Assembly (NCBI GenBank): GCA_030765605.1
Contig: JAVCCG010000038.1
Location: 13,151 to 77,150 of the forward strand
Reading direction: 5' to 3'
Source of the DNA: Candidatus Alcyoniella australis
GTDB taxonomy: Bacteria; Lernaellota; Lernaellaia; JAVCCG01; Alcyoniellaceae
Length of the DNA: 64,000 nucleotides
The translations under genes and the position numbers were made by a program. Below, piece after piece: positions 7,629 through 17,143 of the stretch; the first letter of the stretch is position 1, and each line of letters begins with the position of its first letter. Under the pieces are notes generated by a model that saw only the letters and a list, made by a program, of their open reading frames with translations, searched no databases and was not told the origin of the DNA.

Positions 7629-9751
7629 GACGCAGGCAGGGCGAAGCTGTTGGAGAGCTCGATCCCCGGTTCCGAGCCGATCCAGCGCAGCAGGTCGTGT
7701 TGCAGCATATTCAGCGGCTGCAAGGACGCGGGGGCCAAGTCGCGCAGCTCCGCAGGGTCGGCGAGCACGTCGTAGAGCTCCCAGCGTACGCCCTCGCGGG
7801 TGGGGATGTAGATCAGCTTGTAGCGGCCGTCGAAGCGCATGCGGTGCTTGGCCAGGTTGATAAGCGCCTCATAGCCGCGGTCGATGGTCACCAGGTGGCC
7901 GTGTTTAAAGTCGATGCGGCCGATGCGGCTGATGTCCGGGTAGGGGATGCGCCGCTCTTGGAAGTATTCGGGAGAGACGTCGGTGAACCAGATCCCGCTT
8001 TCAAAATACAGCGCGCGTTCGGGCAACGCTGCGCCGGAGCGCAGTGCGGGCAGCAGGCTGATTCCCTCGGTGGGCCAGCCAAGCTCCAGGCCGCAGGCCC
8101 GGGCCACTGTCGGCGCGATGTCCAGCAGGCTGCTCAGCCCCTTGATCGAGCCCACGGTATTGCCGCCGGGCAGCTTGACGATCAGGGGTACGCGCAGGCT
8201 GTGCATCCCGCGGAAGTGGTCGCCGTGGCCGAAATCCTCACCGTGCTCGAATAGGTTCTCGCCGTGGTCCGCGGTGATGATCAGCAGCGTGTTGTTCCAG
8301 CGTCCCTCTTTTTTCAAGTAATCGATGATCAATCCCAATTGATGGTCAAAGGCCAGGATCGAGCTGTCGAACAAATCGGTGATGCGCTGGACCTCGCGCG
8401 GGTCGCTGATCTGCTCACCGGGAGCCACGGGCTTGTGAAAGCGTGCCGGGCCGCGATAGTCCGGATCTCCGAACGCCTTGTACCAGGGATGCGGCGAGGC
8501 ATAGGGGAAGTGCGTCACCGAGAAGAACGCGGCCAGGAACAACGGCCGATCGCGGTTGCGCTCGAGTTGATCGATTACCGCGCGGCCCAGCAGCCGCGGG
8601 TCGGACATCTGCGGGAACTCGCCGATCTCCGGGAACAGCACGCGCCCGGTGCGTCCCTGCAAATAGGGCAGCAGTAGGCGGTGTCCCTCGAGCACGTGTT
8701 GCCGGACCAGCTCGCGCATATTGAAGCTCGGTGCGCGGGTCAGGTCGAACCCGGCGTCAAAGCGCGGGAAGATGTCGCCCGCATAATCCGCGAGCACCAC
8801 GCTGTGCCAGCCGGACTCGGAGAGCACACGCGCCAGACTGTGCTCCAGCCGCGTCTGGTCGTGGCGCGGGAACATTCCGCGGATGCCGTGATCCTTGGGC
8901 GCTTGGCCGCTGAGGATGCTCGCCCAAGCCGGAAAGGTGCGCGCCAGGGGGGAGTAGGCCTGGATGAAGAACGCCGCCTGCTCGGCAACCAGCCGGTCGA
9001 TGTTGGGCGAGGTCTGCCGCGCGTACTCCAATCCCAAATGGTCGGGCCGTAGCGAGTCTGCGGCCAGGATCAGCACGTCGGGCTGGTCCGGACGCTCGCG
9101 CGGGGCCAGGTCGCAATGACGGTAAATCAACGCTCCGACCACGATCGAGAGCAGCACCAGCGCCCAGGGCCGCGTCAGCGCGCGCAGTCGCCCGAGCGTC
9201 TCGCGGGTTCGGCCGCTACGCACGATCTGTGCGGCCCACAGCAGCGGGCCCGCGGCGTACAGACCGGCCAGCGTTGCGCTGAAAATCGCCGGGTGCGCAT
9301 GCTCGGTGAACAGCAGTTGCAGCGCACGCAGGCCGCCGCCCTGATCGTAGAACCACGGGGCGTAGGTCGCCGGGGTGTCGGTCAGCGCACGGGACAACAT
9401 CAACGCCTCGGTCGCCAGAGCTAGGCCCACGGCCCAGGGCCAGGCGCGACGGATCGCGGTGCGCCCCCGGGTGCGGGCCAGGGCGCGTCCGCTGAGCGCG
9501 CCCCAGGCACCGATCAACAGGCCGATGCAGCTGTAGGCCGCAAGAATTTTAAATTCCTGGACCACGATCAAGCCGCTGTAGTGCTCGCGCACCAGGTCGC
9601 TGACGCGCTCGCTGGTCACGCCCATCACCGCGAAACCGGCGGACAGCGCTAGGCAAAAGACGAAAAACGTCAGGTAGACCAGTGCGCCCGCCGCTGCACC
9701 ACGTAACGCTGTGGCACGGGCAGTAAGCTCGGGGCGCGGCCCACGGCTCAT
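7625..9751 (-). CDS. Membrane-anchored alkaline-phosphatase-superfamily (sulfatase-like) transferase/hydrolase
   Basis: 708 residues from ATG 9751, which overlaps the stop of the gene upstream (ATGA). Several hydrophobic helices fill residues 15-210, followed by a soluble domain from about 225: DVLILAADSLRPDHLG (metal ligand D232), RTFPAWASILSG and ITADHGENLFEHGEDFGHGDH. Aligned on the terminal TG/SG, the position of the sulfatase formylglycine Cys/Ser is T272, and the sulfatase CxPxR reads TFPAW. A Thr nucleophile is typical of phosphoglycerol and phosphoethanolamine transferases (LtaS, EptA), so it is probably not a true sulfatase. It likely modifies a lipid or glycan on the outer face of the inner membrane. 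Confidence 0.82.
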   Translation of the reverse strand: MSRGPRPELTARATALRGAAAGALVYLTFFVFCLALSAGFAVMGVTSERVSDLVREHYSGLIVVQEFKILAAYSCIGLLIGAWGALSGRALARTRGRTAIRRAWPWAVGLALATEALMLSRALTDTPATYAPWFYDQGGGLRALQLLFTEHAHPAIFSATLAGLYAAGPLLWAAQIVRSGRTRETLGRLRALTRPWALVLLSIVVGALIYRHCDLAPRERPDQPDVLILAADSLRPDHLGLEYARQTSPNIDRLVAEQAAFFIQAYSPLARTFPAWASILSGQAPKDHGIRGMFPRHDQTRLEHSLARVLSESGWHSVVLADYAGDIFPRFDAGFDLTRAPSFNMRELVRQHVLEGHRLLLPYLQGRTGRVLFPEIGEFPQMSDPRLLGRAVIDQLERNRDRPLFLAAFFSVTHFPYASPHPWYKAFGDPDYRGPARFHKPVAPGEQISDPREVQRITDLFDSSILAFDHQLGLIIDYLKKEGRWNNTLLIITADHGENLFEHGEDFGHGDHFRGMHSLRVPLIVKLPGGNTVGSIKGLSSLLDIAPTVARACGLELGWPTEGISLLPALRSGAALPERALYFESGIWFTDVSPEYFQERRIPYPDISRIGRIDFKHGHLVTIDRGYEALINLAKHRMRFDGRYKLIYIPTREGVRWELYDVLADPAELRDLAPASLQPLNMLQHDLLRWIGSEPGIELSNSFALPAS

Positions 9752-12700
9752 TTGACGTAACCCCACTGCCGCAGCGCGCCCTCGACCTCTTGCCCCAGCG
9801 CGCCGGTGGCCTTGGCCGGATCGTGCTCAACCATCCACAGCAGGGCCCGCGGCCCGTCAAGCCCCGCGATATCCGGCGAACGGGAGCTGAGTAGCCAGCT
9901 GTAGTCGCGCTGTGTGCCCAGCTTGGCGGGCAGCGATTTGAACGGGATTTGCCACGGCCCGAGGTTCAGCCGGTTTGCGTCCAACGGCTCGCCGTCGAGC
10001 AGCAGTTCGAGTTCGATGGGCGTGACCTCGGGAAACGTGCGCCAGGACAGCGTGCGCTGCTCCGCTCCAAGCTCAACAATGAAATCGAGGCGCTTGCGAT
10101 CCTCGCTGATCGAGATCGAGGCCCCGAACGGATCGGGGAACGCCATGTCGATCCAGCCCAGACCCTCGGGGTTGCAGCGCAACGAGCCGCTGACCACGTG
10201 CGTCGCCTGATTATCCTGGTCCGGCAGCAGCAGTAGTCTGTAGCTGCCCTCGAAGCTTTCGGCGTAGATTCCGTCGCTGACCGATCGGTCGCCGATAACC
10301 CGCGGATCGAGATCGAGCAGTGTGCGGGCCAGGGCCCAGCGTTGGTTGTCCAGCTTCCGCTTGTGCGCGAACAGCTCGCCCGCCAGCTCGCCGGTGATGC
10401 GCGAGCCGTCGTTCGCCAGGTTGTCGAGCTGTTGCGGGTCCGACAGATCGTCGTAGAGTTCGAGGAACAGCCCATCGTCCGCCGGCTTTCCCTTGAACGG
10501 ACTGCCGCTGGGCATTGCTTTGGAGATCACGCTGTGGCGCTGTGTCTTGAGCCCCACGGCCGTGCCGCACTCGAAGTAGATTCGCTGGTGCAGCGGCACG
10601 CCGTCTCCGCGTAGCGCGGGCGCGAGGCTGACGCCCGGCCAGTCCGGGTCAGCCGGAACGTGGGCCAACTCCGCGATGGTCGGCGCCAGGTCCAGCAGGC
10701 TGACCATCGATCCGTAGCGCACGCCGGGCTCGACCCCCGGCCCGCTGATCACCAGCGGCACCCGCACCTCGCCGCTGTACAGGCTCTGGCCGTGGCCCTG
10801 GGGATGCCCCTGGTCCCAACCGCGTCCGTGGTCGGCCGTGATCACGATCAGGGTCTGCTCGCTCAGACCCAGCCGCTCAAGCTCGGCCAGGATCCGACCG
10901 ACCGCCTGGTCGGCGTAGGCCAGCTCCTCGTCGTAGCCCGCGGGCCAGGTGCGCGGATCGTTATCAATGGCAGCGTCGAATCGGCCCTGAAACCGGTGCG
11001 GCGCCTGGTAGGGACCGTGGCCGTTGTTGTAATGCAGATAGAGCAGCAGCGGCCGGTCGCGGTTTTGGCGCAGCATGCGGCGGCCGATCTTGGTGATCGC
11101 GGCGGTGTCGTTGCGGCGCAGGTTGAACGAGTAGACCCGGTCGAATCCCGCGTCCGCGCCGAACTTGACCGGCTCTTGTAAAAACGGATTGGCCCCGACC
11201 TGGATCGCGCTGTAGCCCGCGTCGCGCAACCGTTGGGTCAGGCCGCGTCGGGCCACGCGGCGAAAGGCGAATTTCTCCAGCGGGCTGAGCGACCAGCGGC
11301 CCAAAGGTACGCCGTGCAGGCCCGGATGGAACCCGGTGAACAGCGCGCTGGTGCTGCCGCGGGTGTAGTTCGACGGGGCGTAGGCCCGCTGGAACAGCGC
11401 GCCGCGTTGCGCCAGGGCGTCGATCTGCGGCGTGGTCTGGCGGCCGTAGCCGTAGCAGCTCAGGGCGTCGGGCCGGATGCCGTCGATCAGGATCACCAGC
11501 AGGTCCGGCGGTCTGCGGTCCAGCGTTTGATGGACCCACAGCGTGGGTTCGGACAGTGCCGCGGCGAACGGCGCGTCCGTGCCCGTGCGTTCGCGCTGCC
11601 TCTGAAGATCGCCTGGCTCGCCGATCCCGGCCGCGCTACAAGTAAATACCAATTTGCCCGAACGTCCGGCCCATGGGCTTAGATCGAGATCTGCGTCGCG
11701 CCAGAAGTTGATGTGCTGATACGCCAGCTGCCAGCTCTCGCGCAGTTTCCAGGTTTGTTCGAGCAGCGGGCGCCGTCGTAACTCGAGCTTACCCAACGCC
11801 TCGCGCCCGCCCTGGGGCTGTTCGAGCCAGACCTCAATCGTCAGCCGACCCTTAAACGCGTCGAGCAGCTCGGGCCGAGCCGTGGCCGAAAAGGTTAGCC
11901 GGGCCTGTTCGGGCACGGTCAATGGAAACGAGTACTCCACGCCCGGCGCGATCAACAGGCTTTCGCGCGATTCCAGGAAGTGGATCAATCGACCGCGAGC
12001 CACCTGTTTGGCCAGGGCAAAGCGCAACTGTTCGCCATCAAGAAGCTCTGCGGACCTTTCAACGTCGGGAAACGGCAGCAGGTTGGTCCACGGACCGCTG
12101 ACGTTGCGCGGCTGGAGTTCGCGGGCAAAGCGATGCAGCGGCAGCTCGGACGACGGCTGTTGGGGCAGGGCGTAGATCGCCAGAAAATGCGGTTCCCCGC
12201 GTTTGCCCAGCTCGCCGCGTTTGCTCCACAGCAGCTCGTAGTTGCGCTCAAGGTATTCCAGGGCCTGCGCGCGCTTGGGCTGCGTTGCCTGCTCGTCGCT
12301 GAGGCAGACCACAACCGCCTGAGCGCCGAGCTGCTGGAAGGTCTTGATGCGCTCGGGCGAGAGCGAACCCACGTGCCAGCCGCGGCGTTGCGCGTGATAG
12401 ATCAGCTGGGTCTTGCGCGTGGAGCCCGGGTCCCAGGCCACGATCAGCGCGCCGGGCGGCAGGTATCGGTCCGCGGCATGTCCGGCGATCACGCTGGAGC
12501 GGTCGGCCCGGAAGAAGTTGTAAGTGTACGACGCGCTCCAACCCGCGAACGCCAGCAACAGCAATCCGGCGAGCAGCATTCTGTGGCGGGCCGGGCGTTG
12601 CCAAAGCGTGGATTGCGGCCGCCAGTCCAGCAGCGCAGCCATTCCGGCTCCGGCCAGGGCGCTCAGCGGCGGCAGCCAGGGCATTGAGTAGTAGACGTGC

Positions 12701-13701
12701 TCCTGGTTGCCGTTGCGCACGATCATCACGTAGAGCAGGCAGCCCAGGGCCCACCACAGGAACAGCCGCAATCGTGGCCGCAGATTTTTTTGCAACAGCG
12801 CGAACAGTGCGAGCACCGTGGCCGGTGGAGTCAGCCCGCGGTCGAAGATCCAGGATTGGACGATGTTCCAAAAGCGTGGGCTGAGCAGCAGCCCGGGTTC
12901 GCCCCACAGGCGCGTGTTGCTGAACAGCCCCTTTTCCGGGCCGCCGCGCCCCAGGGAGCCGATGCTCGCCGCGTAGCCGATCCAGCTCAGCGGAATTGCC
13001 AATCCCACCAGGGCGTAGAGCCACAGCGTGGGCCGCAAAGCCGCGCGAGCGCCCCAGCGGCCGAGGCTGATCGCCATGATCGGCACGCCCACCAGCAGGC
13101 CGAATGGTTTGAACAGGCCGCTGAGCACCAGGCAGCACAGCGACGCCAGCCAGCATGCGGCCCCGCCGTCTTCGGAGTAACGTCTGAAGTAGTAGACCGC
13201 GCCGATGCCAAAGGCGACCATCGCACCGTCCGAGGCCACGGCGCGGTTGAAAAACAGGATCAGCGGCGAGAAGCAGTAGAACAGCAGGCCGAAGACCGCG
13301 GCGCGCGCTCCCAGCTCGCGCCGCATCAGGGCGAAAAGCCACAGCGCGCCGGGCAGCGAAAGCAGGATCGTCACCAGTCGCGCCCAGCCCAGGCTCTCGC
13401 GCCCGAGCAGGCCATAGCCCGCGGCCAACAGCAAATGGTAGATCGGCGCTTCCTCGGCCTCGACGTGCGGTCGGGCCGAGCCAGCGTTGAGCACGTCCCA
13501 CTCGGGATGCAGCCAGTCCAAGTCCGAGATCCACAGGTTGCGCGCCACTGTGGCCGCGCTGCACTGGTTCCAGGAATGGGCGTCCCAGATCGGGGCGTCG
13601 AGGTTGATCAGCCGCGGTAGGATCGACAGCGCGATGATCAGCAGCGCCGCGATCCGCGCCGTTCGAGGGTCCTCAAGGCGCTTCACGGTTTTGGAGAGCA
13701 T
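9748..13701 (-). CDS. GT-C glycosyltransferase fused to an alkaline-phosphatase-superfamily domain
   Basis: 1317 residues. Residues 1-400 form a polytopic GT39/ArnT-like GT-C module (WDAHSWNQ at 40-46, close to the HSWRQ motif of PMT_2-type proteins). Residues 400-520 are a small alpha/beta segment, 530-720 probably a beta-sandwich, and 733-1180 a phosphatase/sulfatase-like domain: LLVILIDGIRPDALS with metal ligand D740, nucleophile-position T780 in NYTRGSTSALFTG, and ITADHGRGWDQGHPQGHG. A beta-rich tail ends the protein. Again Thr replaces Cys/Ser. One chain could thus add a sugar from a polyprenyl-phosphate donor and modify the product. Donor enzyme genes (GT2, flippase) lie upstream in the same operon. 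Confidence 0.85.
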   Translation of the reverse strand: MLSKTVKRLEDPRTARIAALLIIALSILPRLINLDAPIWDAHSWNQCSAATVARNLWISDLDWLHPEWDVLNAGSARPHVEAEEAPIYHLLLAAGYGLLGRESLGWARLVTILLSLPGALWLFALMRRELGARAAVFGLLFYCFSPLILFFNRAVASDGAMVAFGIGAVYYFRRYSEDGGAACWLASLCCLVLSGLFKPFGLLVGVPIMAISLGRWGARAALRPTLWLYALVGLAIPLSWIGYAASIGSLGRGGPEKGLFSNTRLWGEPGLLLSPRFWNIVQSWIFDRGLTPPATVLALFALLQKNLRPRLRLFLWWALGCLLYVMIVRNGNQEHVYYSMPWLPPLSALAGAGMAALLDWRPQSTLWQRPARHRMLLAGLLLLAFAGWSASYTYNFFRADRSSVIAGHAADRYLPPGALIVAWDPGSTRKTQLIYHAQRRGWHVGSLSPERIKTFQQLGAQAVVVCLSDEQATQPKRAQALEYLERNYELLWSKRGELGKRGEPHFLAIYALPQQPSSELPLHRFARELQPRNVSGPWTNLLPFPDVERSAELLDGEQLRFALAKQVARGRLIHFLESRESLLIAPGVEYSFPLTVPEQARLTFSATARPELLDAFKGRLTIEVWLEQPQGGREALGKLELRRRPLLEQTWKLRESWQLAYQHINFWRDADLDLSPWAGRSGKLVFTCSAAGIGEPGDLQRQRERTGTDAPFAAALSEPTLWVHQTLDRRPPDLLVILIDGIRPDALSCYGYGRQTTPQIDALAQRGALFQRAYAPSNYTRGSTSALFTGFHPGLHGVPLGRWSLSPLEKFAFRRVARRGLTQRLRDAGYSAIQVGANPFLQEPVKFGADAGFDRVYSFNLRRNDTAAITKIGRRMLRQNRDRPLLLYLHYNNGHGPYQAPHRFQGRFDAAIDNDPRTWPAGYDEELAYADQAVGRILAELERLGLSEQTLIVITADHGRGWDQGHPQGHGQSLYSGEVRVPLVISGPGVEPGVRYGSMVSLLDLAPTIAELAHVPADPDWPGVSLAPALRGDGVPLHQRIYFECGTAVGLKTQRHSVISKAMPSGSPFKGKPADDGLFLELYDDLSDPQQLDNLANDGSRITGELAGELFAHKRKLDNQRWALARTLLDLDPRVIGDRSVSDGIYAESFEGSYRLLLLPDQDNQATHVVSGSLRCNPEGLGWIDMAFPDPFGASISISEDRKRLDFIVELGAEQRTLSWRTFPEVTPIELELLLDGEPLDANRLNLGPWQIPFKSLPAKLGTQRDYSWLLSSRSPDIAGLDGPRALLWMVEHDPAKATGALGQEVEGALRQWGYVK

Positions 13702-13717
13702 TCGTCCAATCCGCGCG

Positions 13718-14650
13718 TTATTCGATCCGCTCGGCTATCGAGTACGGGTGTTCATCGCGGGCCAGACTGCGGGTGATGATCTCGGCCAGCAATCCCAGGG
13801 AGATGAACTGAACCCCCACGATCAACAGCAGGATTCCCAGGAAGAACAACGGTCGGTTGCCGATCGGACGCTCGCCGACGACCCACAGCACTGTCATGTA
13901 GAAGTTGATCAGCAGTCCGGCTGCGGAGAGCAGCACGCCGCCGCCGCCGAAAAGGTGCGCCGGACGGCGCGAAAAACGGGTCAGGGTCAGCACGGTCAGC
14001 AGATCGAGGAATCCACGTGTGTAGCGCTCGATCCCATATTTGCTTTTGCCGTGCTGCCGCGCGTGATGTTCCACCGCGATCTCGCCCACGCGGAAGCCGC
14101 GGCCCGCTGCCAGCGCCGGGATGAAGCGGTGCAGATCGCCGTAAAGCGAGATCTCGGTGAGCACCTCGCGGCGGTAGGCCTTGAACCCGCAGTTGAAGTC
14201 GTGGAGCTTAACGCCGGTGAGTTTGCAGGTCATCGCGTTGAACAGCTTGCTGGGCAGCCGTTTCTCGAGTGGATCGTGGCGCACCTGCTTCCAGCCCGAG
14301 ACCAGGTCGAAGTCCTTGTCCAGCTCGTCGAGAAAGCGCGGGATCTCTTTGGGATCGTCCTGCAGGTCGGCGTCCATGGTGATCACGATCGCTCCCGTGC
14401 TTTCGGAAAACCCCGCGGCCAGGGCCGCGGCCTTGCCGAAATTGCTGCGCAGCCGGATTCCGCGGACCTCGGGTCGCAGCTCGCGGCGTTGGCGCACGAT
14501 CTGGAATCCGTTGTCGCTCGAGCCGTCGTCGATCAGCAGGATCTCGAACTTACGGTCCAGAGCGTCGAGCACGGCCAGCAGCCTGTCGATCAGCTCGGGC
14601 AGGCTGTCGGATTCGTTATAAAACGGAATGACTACCGAGATATCGATCAT
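13718..14650 (-). CDS. Polyprenyl-phosphate GT2 glycosyltransferase (DPM1/ArnC type)
   Basis: 310 residues from ATG 14650 (GGGG ribosome site seven bases upstream). N-terminal GT-A domain with ISVVIPFYNE, LIDDGSSDNG and MDADLQDDP (DxD), and NCGFKAYRR; two transmembrane helices at about 230-290 (GVLLSAAGLLINFYMTVLWVV, LFFLGILLLIVGVQFISLGL). This layout transfers a sugar from a nucleotide donor to undecaprenyl phosphate, making the lipid-linked donor used by GT-C enzymes. The adjoining GT-C fusion gene 16 bases downstream is the natural consumer. Confidence 0.9.
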   Translation of the reverse strand: MIDISVVIPFYNESDSLPELIDRLLAVLDALDRKFEILLIDDGSSDNGFQIVRQRRELRPEVRGIRLRSNFGKAAALAAGFSESTGAIVITMDADLQDDPKEIPRFLDELDKDFDLVSGWKQVRHDPLEKRLPSKLFNAMTCKLTGVKLHDFNCGFKAYRREVLTEISLYGDLHRFIPALAAGRGFRVGEIAVEHHARQHGKSKYGIERYTRGFLDLLTVLTLTRFSRRPAHLFGGGGVLLSAAGLLINFYMTVLWVVGERPIGNRPLFFLGILLLIVGVQFISLGLLAEIITRSLARDEHPYSIAERIE

Positions 14651-14707
14651 TTTCAGCCCCGCAATTTTGATCCCTGATAACACAAGCCCGGACCGTGGTC
14701 CAGCCCG

Positions 14708-16252
14708 TCAGCGCCTGCGTTGAGCCAGCAGCCGCAGCTGGGCCAGGATCTTCAGCGCCTCGGTGCGCCGGGTGCCCAATGTCAACGCGGCGTAGCTTCC
14801 GATTCCCACGACAATCGACGCGCCAAGGGCCACGACCTCGTAGGTGCGTGATCCGACCAGCCGGAACGTGGCCCAGCAGCAAGCGCCCATGGTCAGCGCC
14901 AACACCAGGGTCACGGCCGCTCCCAAGATGAACGGCCTGAAGCTCAGCCCGCTGATCCGGGCCCGCAGCACCAGCATCATTACACTGACGTTGACCAGGA
15001 TCGAGGCCGAGGTGCCGGCGGCCAGACCCAGGTAGCGGTAGGGCGCGGGCAGCACCTTGATCAGGATCAGGTTGAGCACGATGTTCAGCGCCAGGGTCGA
15101 GGCGCTGATCAACATCGGCGTGCGGGCGTCCTTGAGCGAGTAGAACGCCCGTGCCAGGAATTCGCTGGCTACGATGCCGATCAGCCCCGGAGCGAAGGCG
15201 TACAGCGCCCAGGCAGTTGCCCGCGCCGCGTCCGCGTCGAACTCGCCGTGGCGGAACAGCACGTTGACGATCGGCTGGCCCAGCACGATCAGCGCTACGG
15301 TCGAGGGCAGTGCCAGGAACACGATCAGCCGCAGTCCGCGGTTGACGTGGCGCTGGGTGGCGGCATCGTCCTGGGCTGCCACGGAGCGCGAGAGCTCGGG
15401 GAAGAGCACCGTCGAGATCGGCAGGAACAGCCCGATCACCAGGGTCAGCATCTTAAAGGCGTAGCCCATGACCGTGATGCTTCCCTCGTCGAGGGTCGAG
15501 GCCAGGGCGTTGTTGACCAGCAGGCTCAGTTGCCCCAGGGCCAGGCCGACGAAGATCGGTCCGAAGAGCTTGAACACCTGGCGCGAGGCCGGGTGAGGGC
15601 GCAGTACCCTGAAGTCGTGACGGTGGCCGATCAAGCGTAGGTAGAGTCCGTAGATCGCCAGTTGGGCCAGCCCGCCGATTAAGATTCCCAGGGCCACGCT
15701 GTTGATGCCCATCTTGCGCGAGAGCAGCAACACCGCGGCGATGATCGAGAGGTTGAGGATTCCCGGTCCGGCCGCGGGGAGAGCAAAGCGCCGCCGCGCG
15801 TTCATTACGCCGCCGAGCATCCCCGATAGCGAGATAAAGGCGAAAACCATTGCTATCAGGCGGAAAAAGCGGCCTGCAATCTGCGAGGTCGCGGCGTCGA
15901 AACCCGGCGCAAGCACCTTGATCGCAGCGCCGGGGAACAGCACGCCCAGAGTCGAGAGCAACAGCAGCACCAGCGCCGTTCGGTTGAACAGCGAATCGAC
16001 CAACGAGCGTCGATCGTCCTTGGGCAGCGAGAGGTAGACCGGGATCAGCGACAGCGCCAGGGCCGTTCCCAGGGCGCTGGCGAGCTGCACCGGGACCAGG
16101 TGCGCGGCCATGTAGGCGTCGGTGTTGGCCGAGGCGCCGAAGTATTTGGCGATCAGCACGTCGCGCAGCAGGCCAAAGACCTTACACAGGCCCATCATGA
16201 TGAAAACGGCAGCAATGCTGCGGAATGTGCGCTGGTCGCCAGCCTCGGTCAT
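14708..16252 (-). CDS. murJ: MurJ/MviN-family lipid flippase
   Basis: 514 residues with about 14 hydrophobic helices, the length and pattern of MOP-superfamily MurJ. Recognisable stretches are KVFGLLRDVLIAKYFGASANTDAYMAAH near the N-terminus, PIYL-like VYLSL, and YSLKDARTPM about residue 360. MurJ flips lipid II across the inner membrane. ATG 16252 was chosen over an upstream ATG because of GGAG eight bases before it and because homologues start near this point. Given the polysaccharide genes downstream, a role in flipping another polyprenyl-linked glycan is possible. Confidence 0.9.
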   Translation of the reverse strand: MTEAGDQRTFRSIAAVFIMMGLCKVFGLLRDVLIAKYFGASANTDAYMAAHLVPVQLASALGTALALSLIPVYLSLPKDDRRSLVDSLFNRTALVLLLLSTLGVLFPGAAIKVLAPGFDAATSQIAGRFFRLIAMVFAFISLSGMLGGVMNARRRFALPAAGPGILNLSIIAAVLLLSRKMGINSVALGILIGGLAQLAIYGLYLRLIGHRHDFRVLRPHPASRQVFKLFGPIFVGLALGQLSLLVNNALASTLDEGSITVMGYAFKMLTLVIGLFLPISTVLFPELSRSVAAQDDAATQRHVNRGLRLIVFLALPSTVALIVLGQPIVNVLFRHGEFDADAARATAWALYAFAPGLIGIVASEFLARAFYSLKDARTPMLISASTLALNIVLNLILIKVLPAPYRYLGLAAGTSASILVNVSVMMLVLRARISGLSFRPFILGAAVTLVLALTMGACCWATFRLVGSRTYEVVALGASIVVGIGSYAALTLGTRRTEALKILAQLRLLAQRRR

Positions 16253-16447
16253 CAATGCGCTCCGGAAGCGAAAACCGCCAGAGTATAGCAGCAATGTCCA
16301 GCCCGGGTTAGATCGGGCAAACAATTCTTGCGATGATTATTCATCAATCCCCTACTGCTGCGCCTTGCGATCCTCGCGTAAAAACCTTTGCTTGTGCTTG
16401 GGACCGGCAATCGGTTACGGTTTGTCAAAGCAGCTTGAGGCGGGGGG

Positions 16448-17125
16448 ATGGTGAACGACCGAAGCAAGCGTAGCCAGGAGCGTGTTTCGCGCAGGCTCAA
16501 GGTATTCTACGGGCTGGACAAACCACAACACCTGGGCTTCGTCAAAAACCTCTCGCGCTCGGGCGTGGCGATCACCGGCCGCAAGGTCTTCAATCCCAAC
16601 GTGCGCGTGGTGGTGCAGATCGAAAACGACGACGAGAAGATCGAGATCCACGGTGTAGTGCGCTGGCGTAGCGGTTCGATGGCCACCAGCATGGCCCAGG
16701 GCGAGATGGGCGTGATGTTTCTCGAGAAAAACGAGCGCTACAACGCCCTGCTGCACTCGCTGATCCAAGAGATCGGCGAGCATCGCGAAGAGCCGCGCAT
16801 CGACAAGGTGCTCAAGGTGATGTTCGACACTCCGGCCCCGCTGATCGAGCAGTACGCGCACAACATCAGCAAGGGCGGCCTATTCGTGGTCAGCGACGAG
16901 CCGCTGGATAAAGACTCCACGATCGTGCTCAAGATGTACGTGCTGGACATCATGGAAGTGGTCACCGTCGAGTGCCGCGTGGTGCGCACGGTCTATCGCG
17001 AGGAGGCCCGGCAGCGCGGGGTCAAGTCCGGCATGGGCTTGCAGTTCATCAAGTTCCACGGCGATTCCGAGCGCTATTTCTACGACTACATCGAACGACT
17101 CAAAGTCAGCCGCAAGTTGGTCTGA
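16448..17125 (+). CDS. Tandem PilZ-domain protein
   Basis: 225 residues with two PilZ-like beta-barrels. The first has both c-di-GMP motifs: R12-x3-R16 (RVSRR) and N34-x-S36-x-x-G39 (NLSRSG). The second has N139-x-S141-x-x-G144 (NISKGG) and GMGLQFI but no obvious RxxxR, so it may be a non-binding structural copy. Such proteins act as cytosolic c-di-GMP effectors on motility, secretion or polysaccharide synthesis. A GAGGCGGGG stretch precedes the ATG. It stands alone and converges on ptsI. Confidence 0.85.
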   Translation: MVNDRSKRSQERVSRRLKVFYGLDKPQHLGFVKNLSRSGVAITGRKVFNPNVRVVVQIENDDEKIEIHGVVRWRSGSMATSMAQGEMGVMFLEKNERYNALLHSLIQEIGEHREEPRIDKVLKVMFDTPAPLIEQYAHNISKGGLFVVSDEPLDKDSTIVLKMYVLDIMEVVTVECRVVRTVYREEARQRGVKSGMGLQFIKFHGDSERYFYDYIERLKVSRKLV

Positions 17126-17128
17126 TCA

Positions 17129-17143
17129 AGCCCGTATCGGGCT
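17129..17143. terminator. Hairpin between PilZ gene and ptsI
   Basis: AGCCCG-TAT-CGGGCT forms a 6-bp stem with a three-base loop between the convergent stops at 17125 and 17142, overlapping the ptsI stop. No clear T-tract. Same stem sequence type as 4086-4106. Confidence 0.5.

Noticed and set aside
12248-13564. 438-codon minus-strand frame inside the GT-C fusion gene
   Set aside because: Alternative frame of a strongly supported gene; low-complexity Arg/Gly/Ala composition.
14690-14701. GGACCGTGGTCC palindrome between the flippase and GT2 genes
   Set aside because: Short stem with a two-base centre, too small to support as a terminator or operator.
16253-16447. 195-bp gap upstream of the PilZ gene
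   Set aside because: Searched for promoters, small genes and RNA structure; only a weak 5-bp GCCCG/CGGGC stem and no convincing signals seen.
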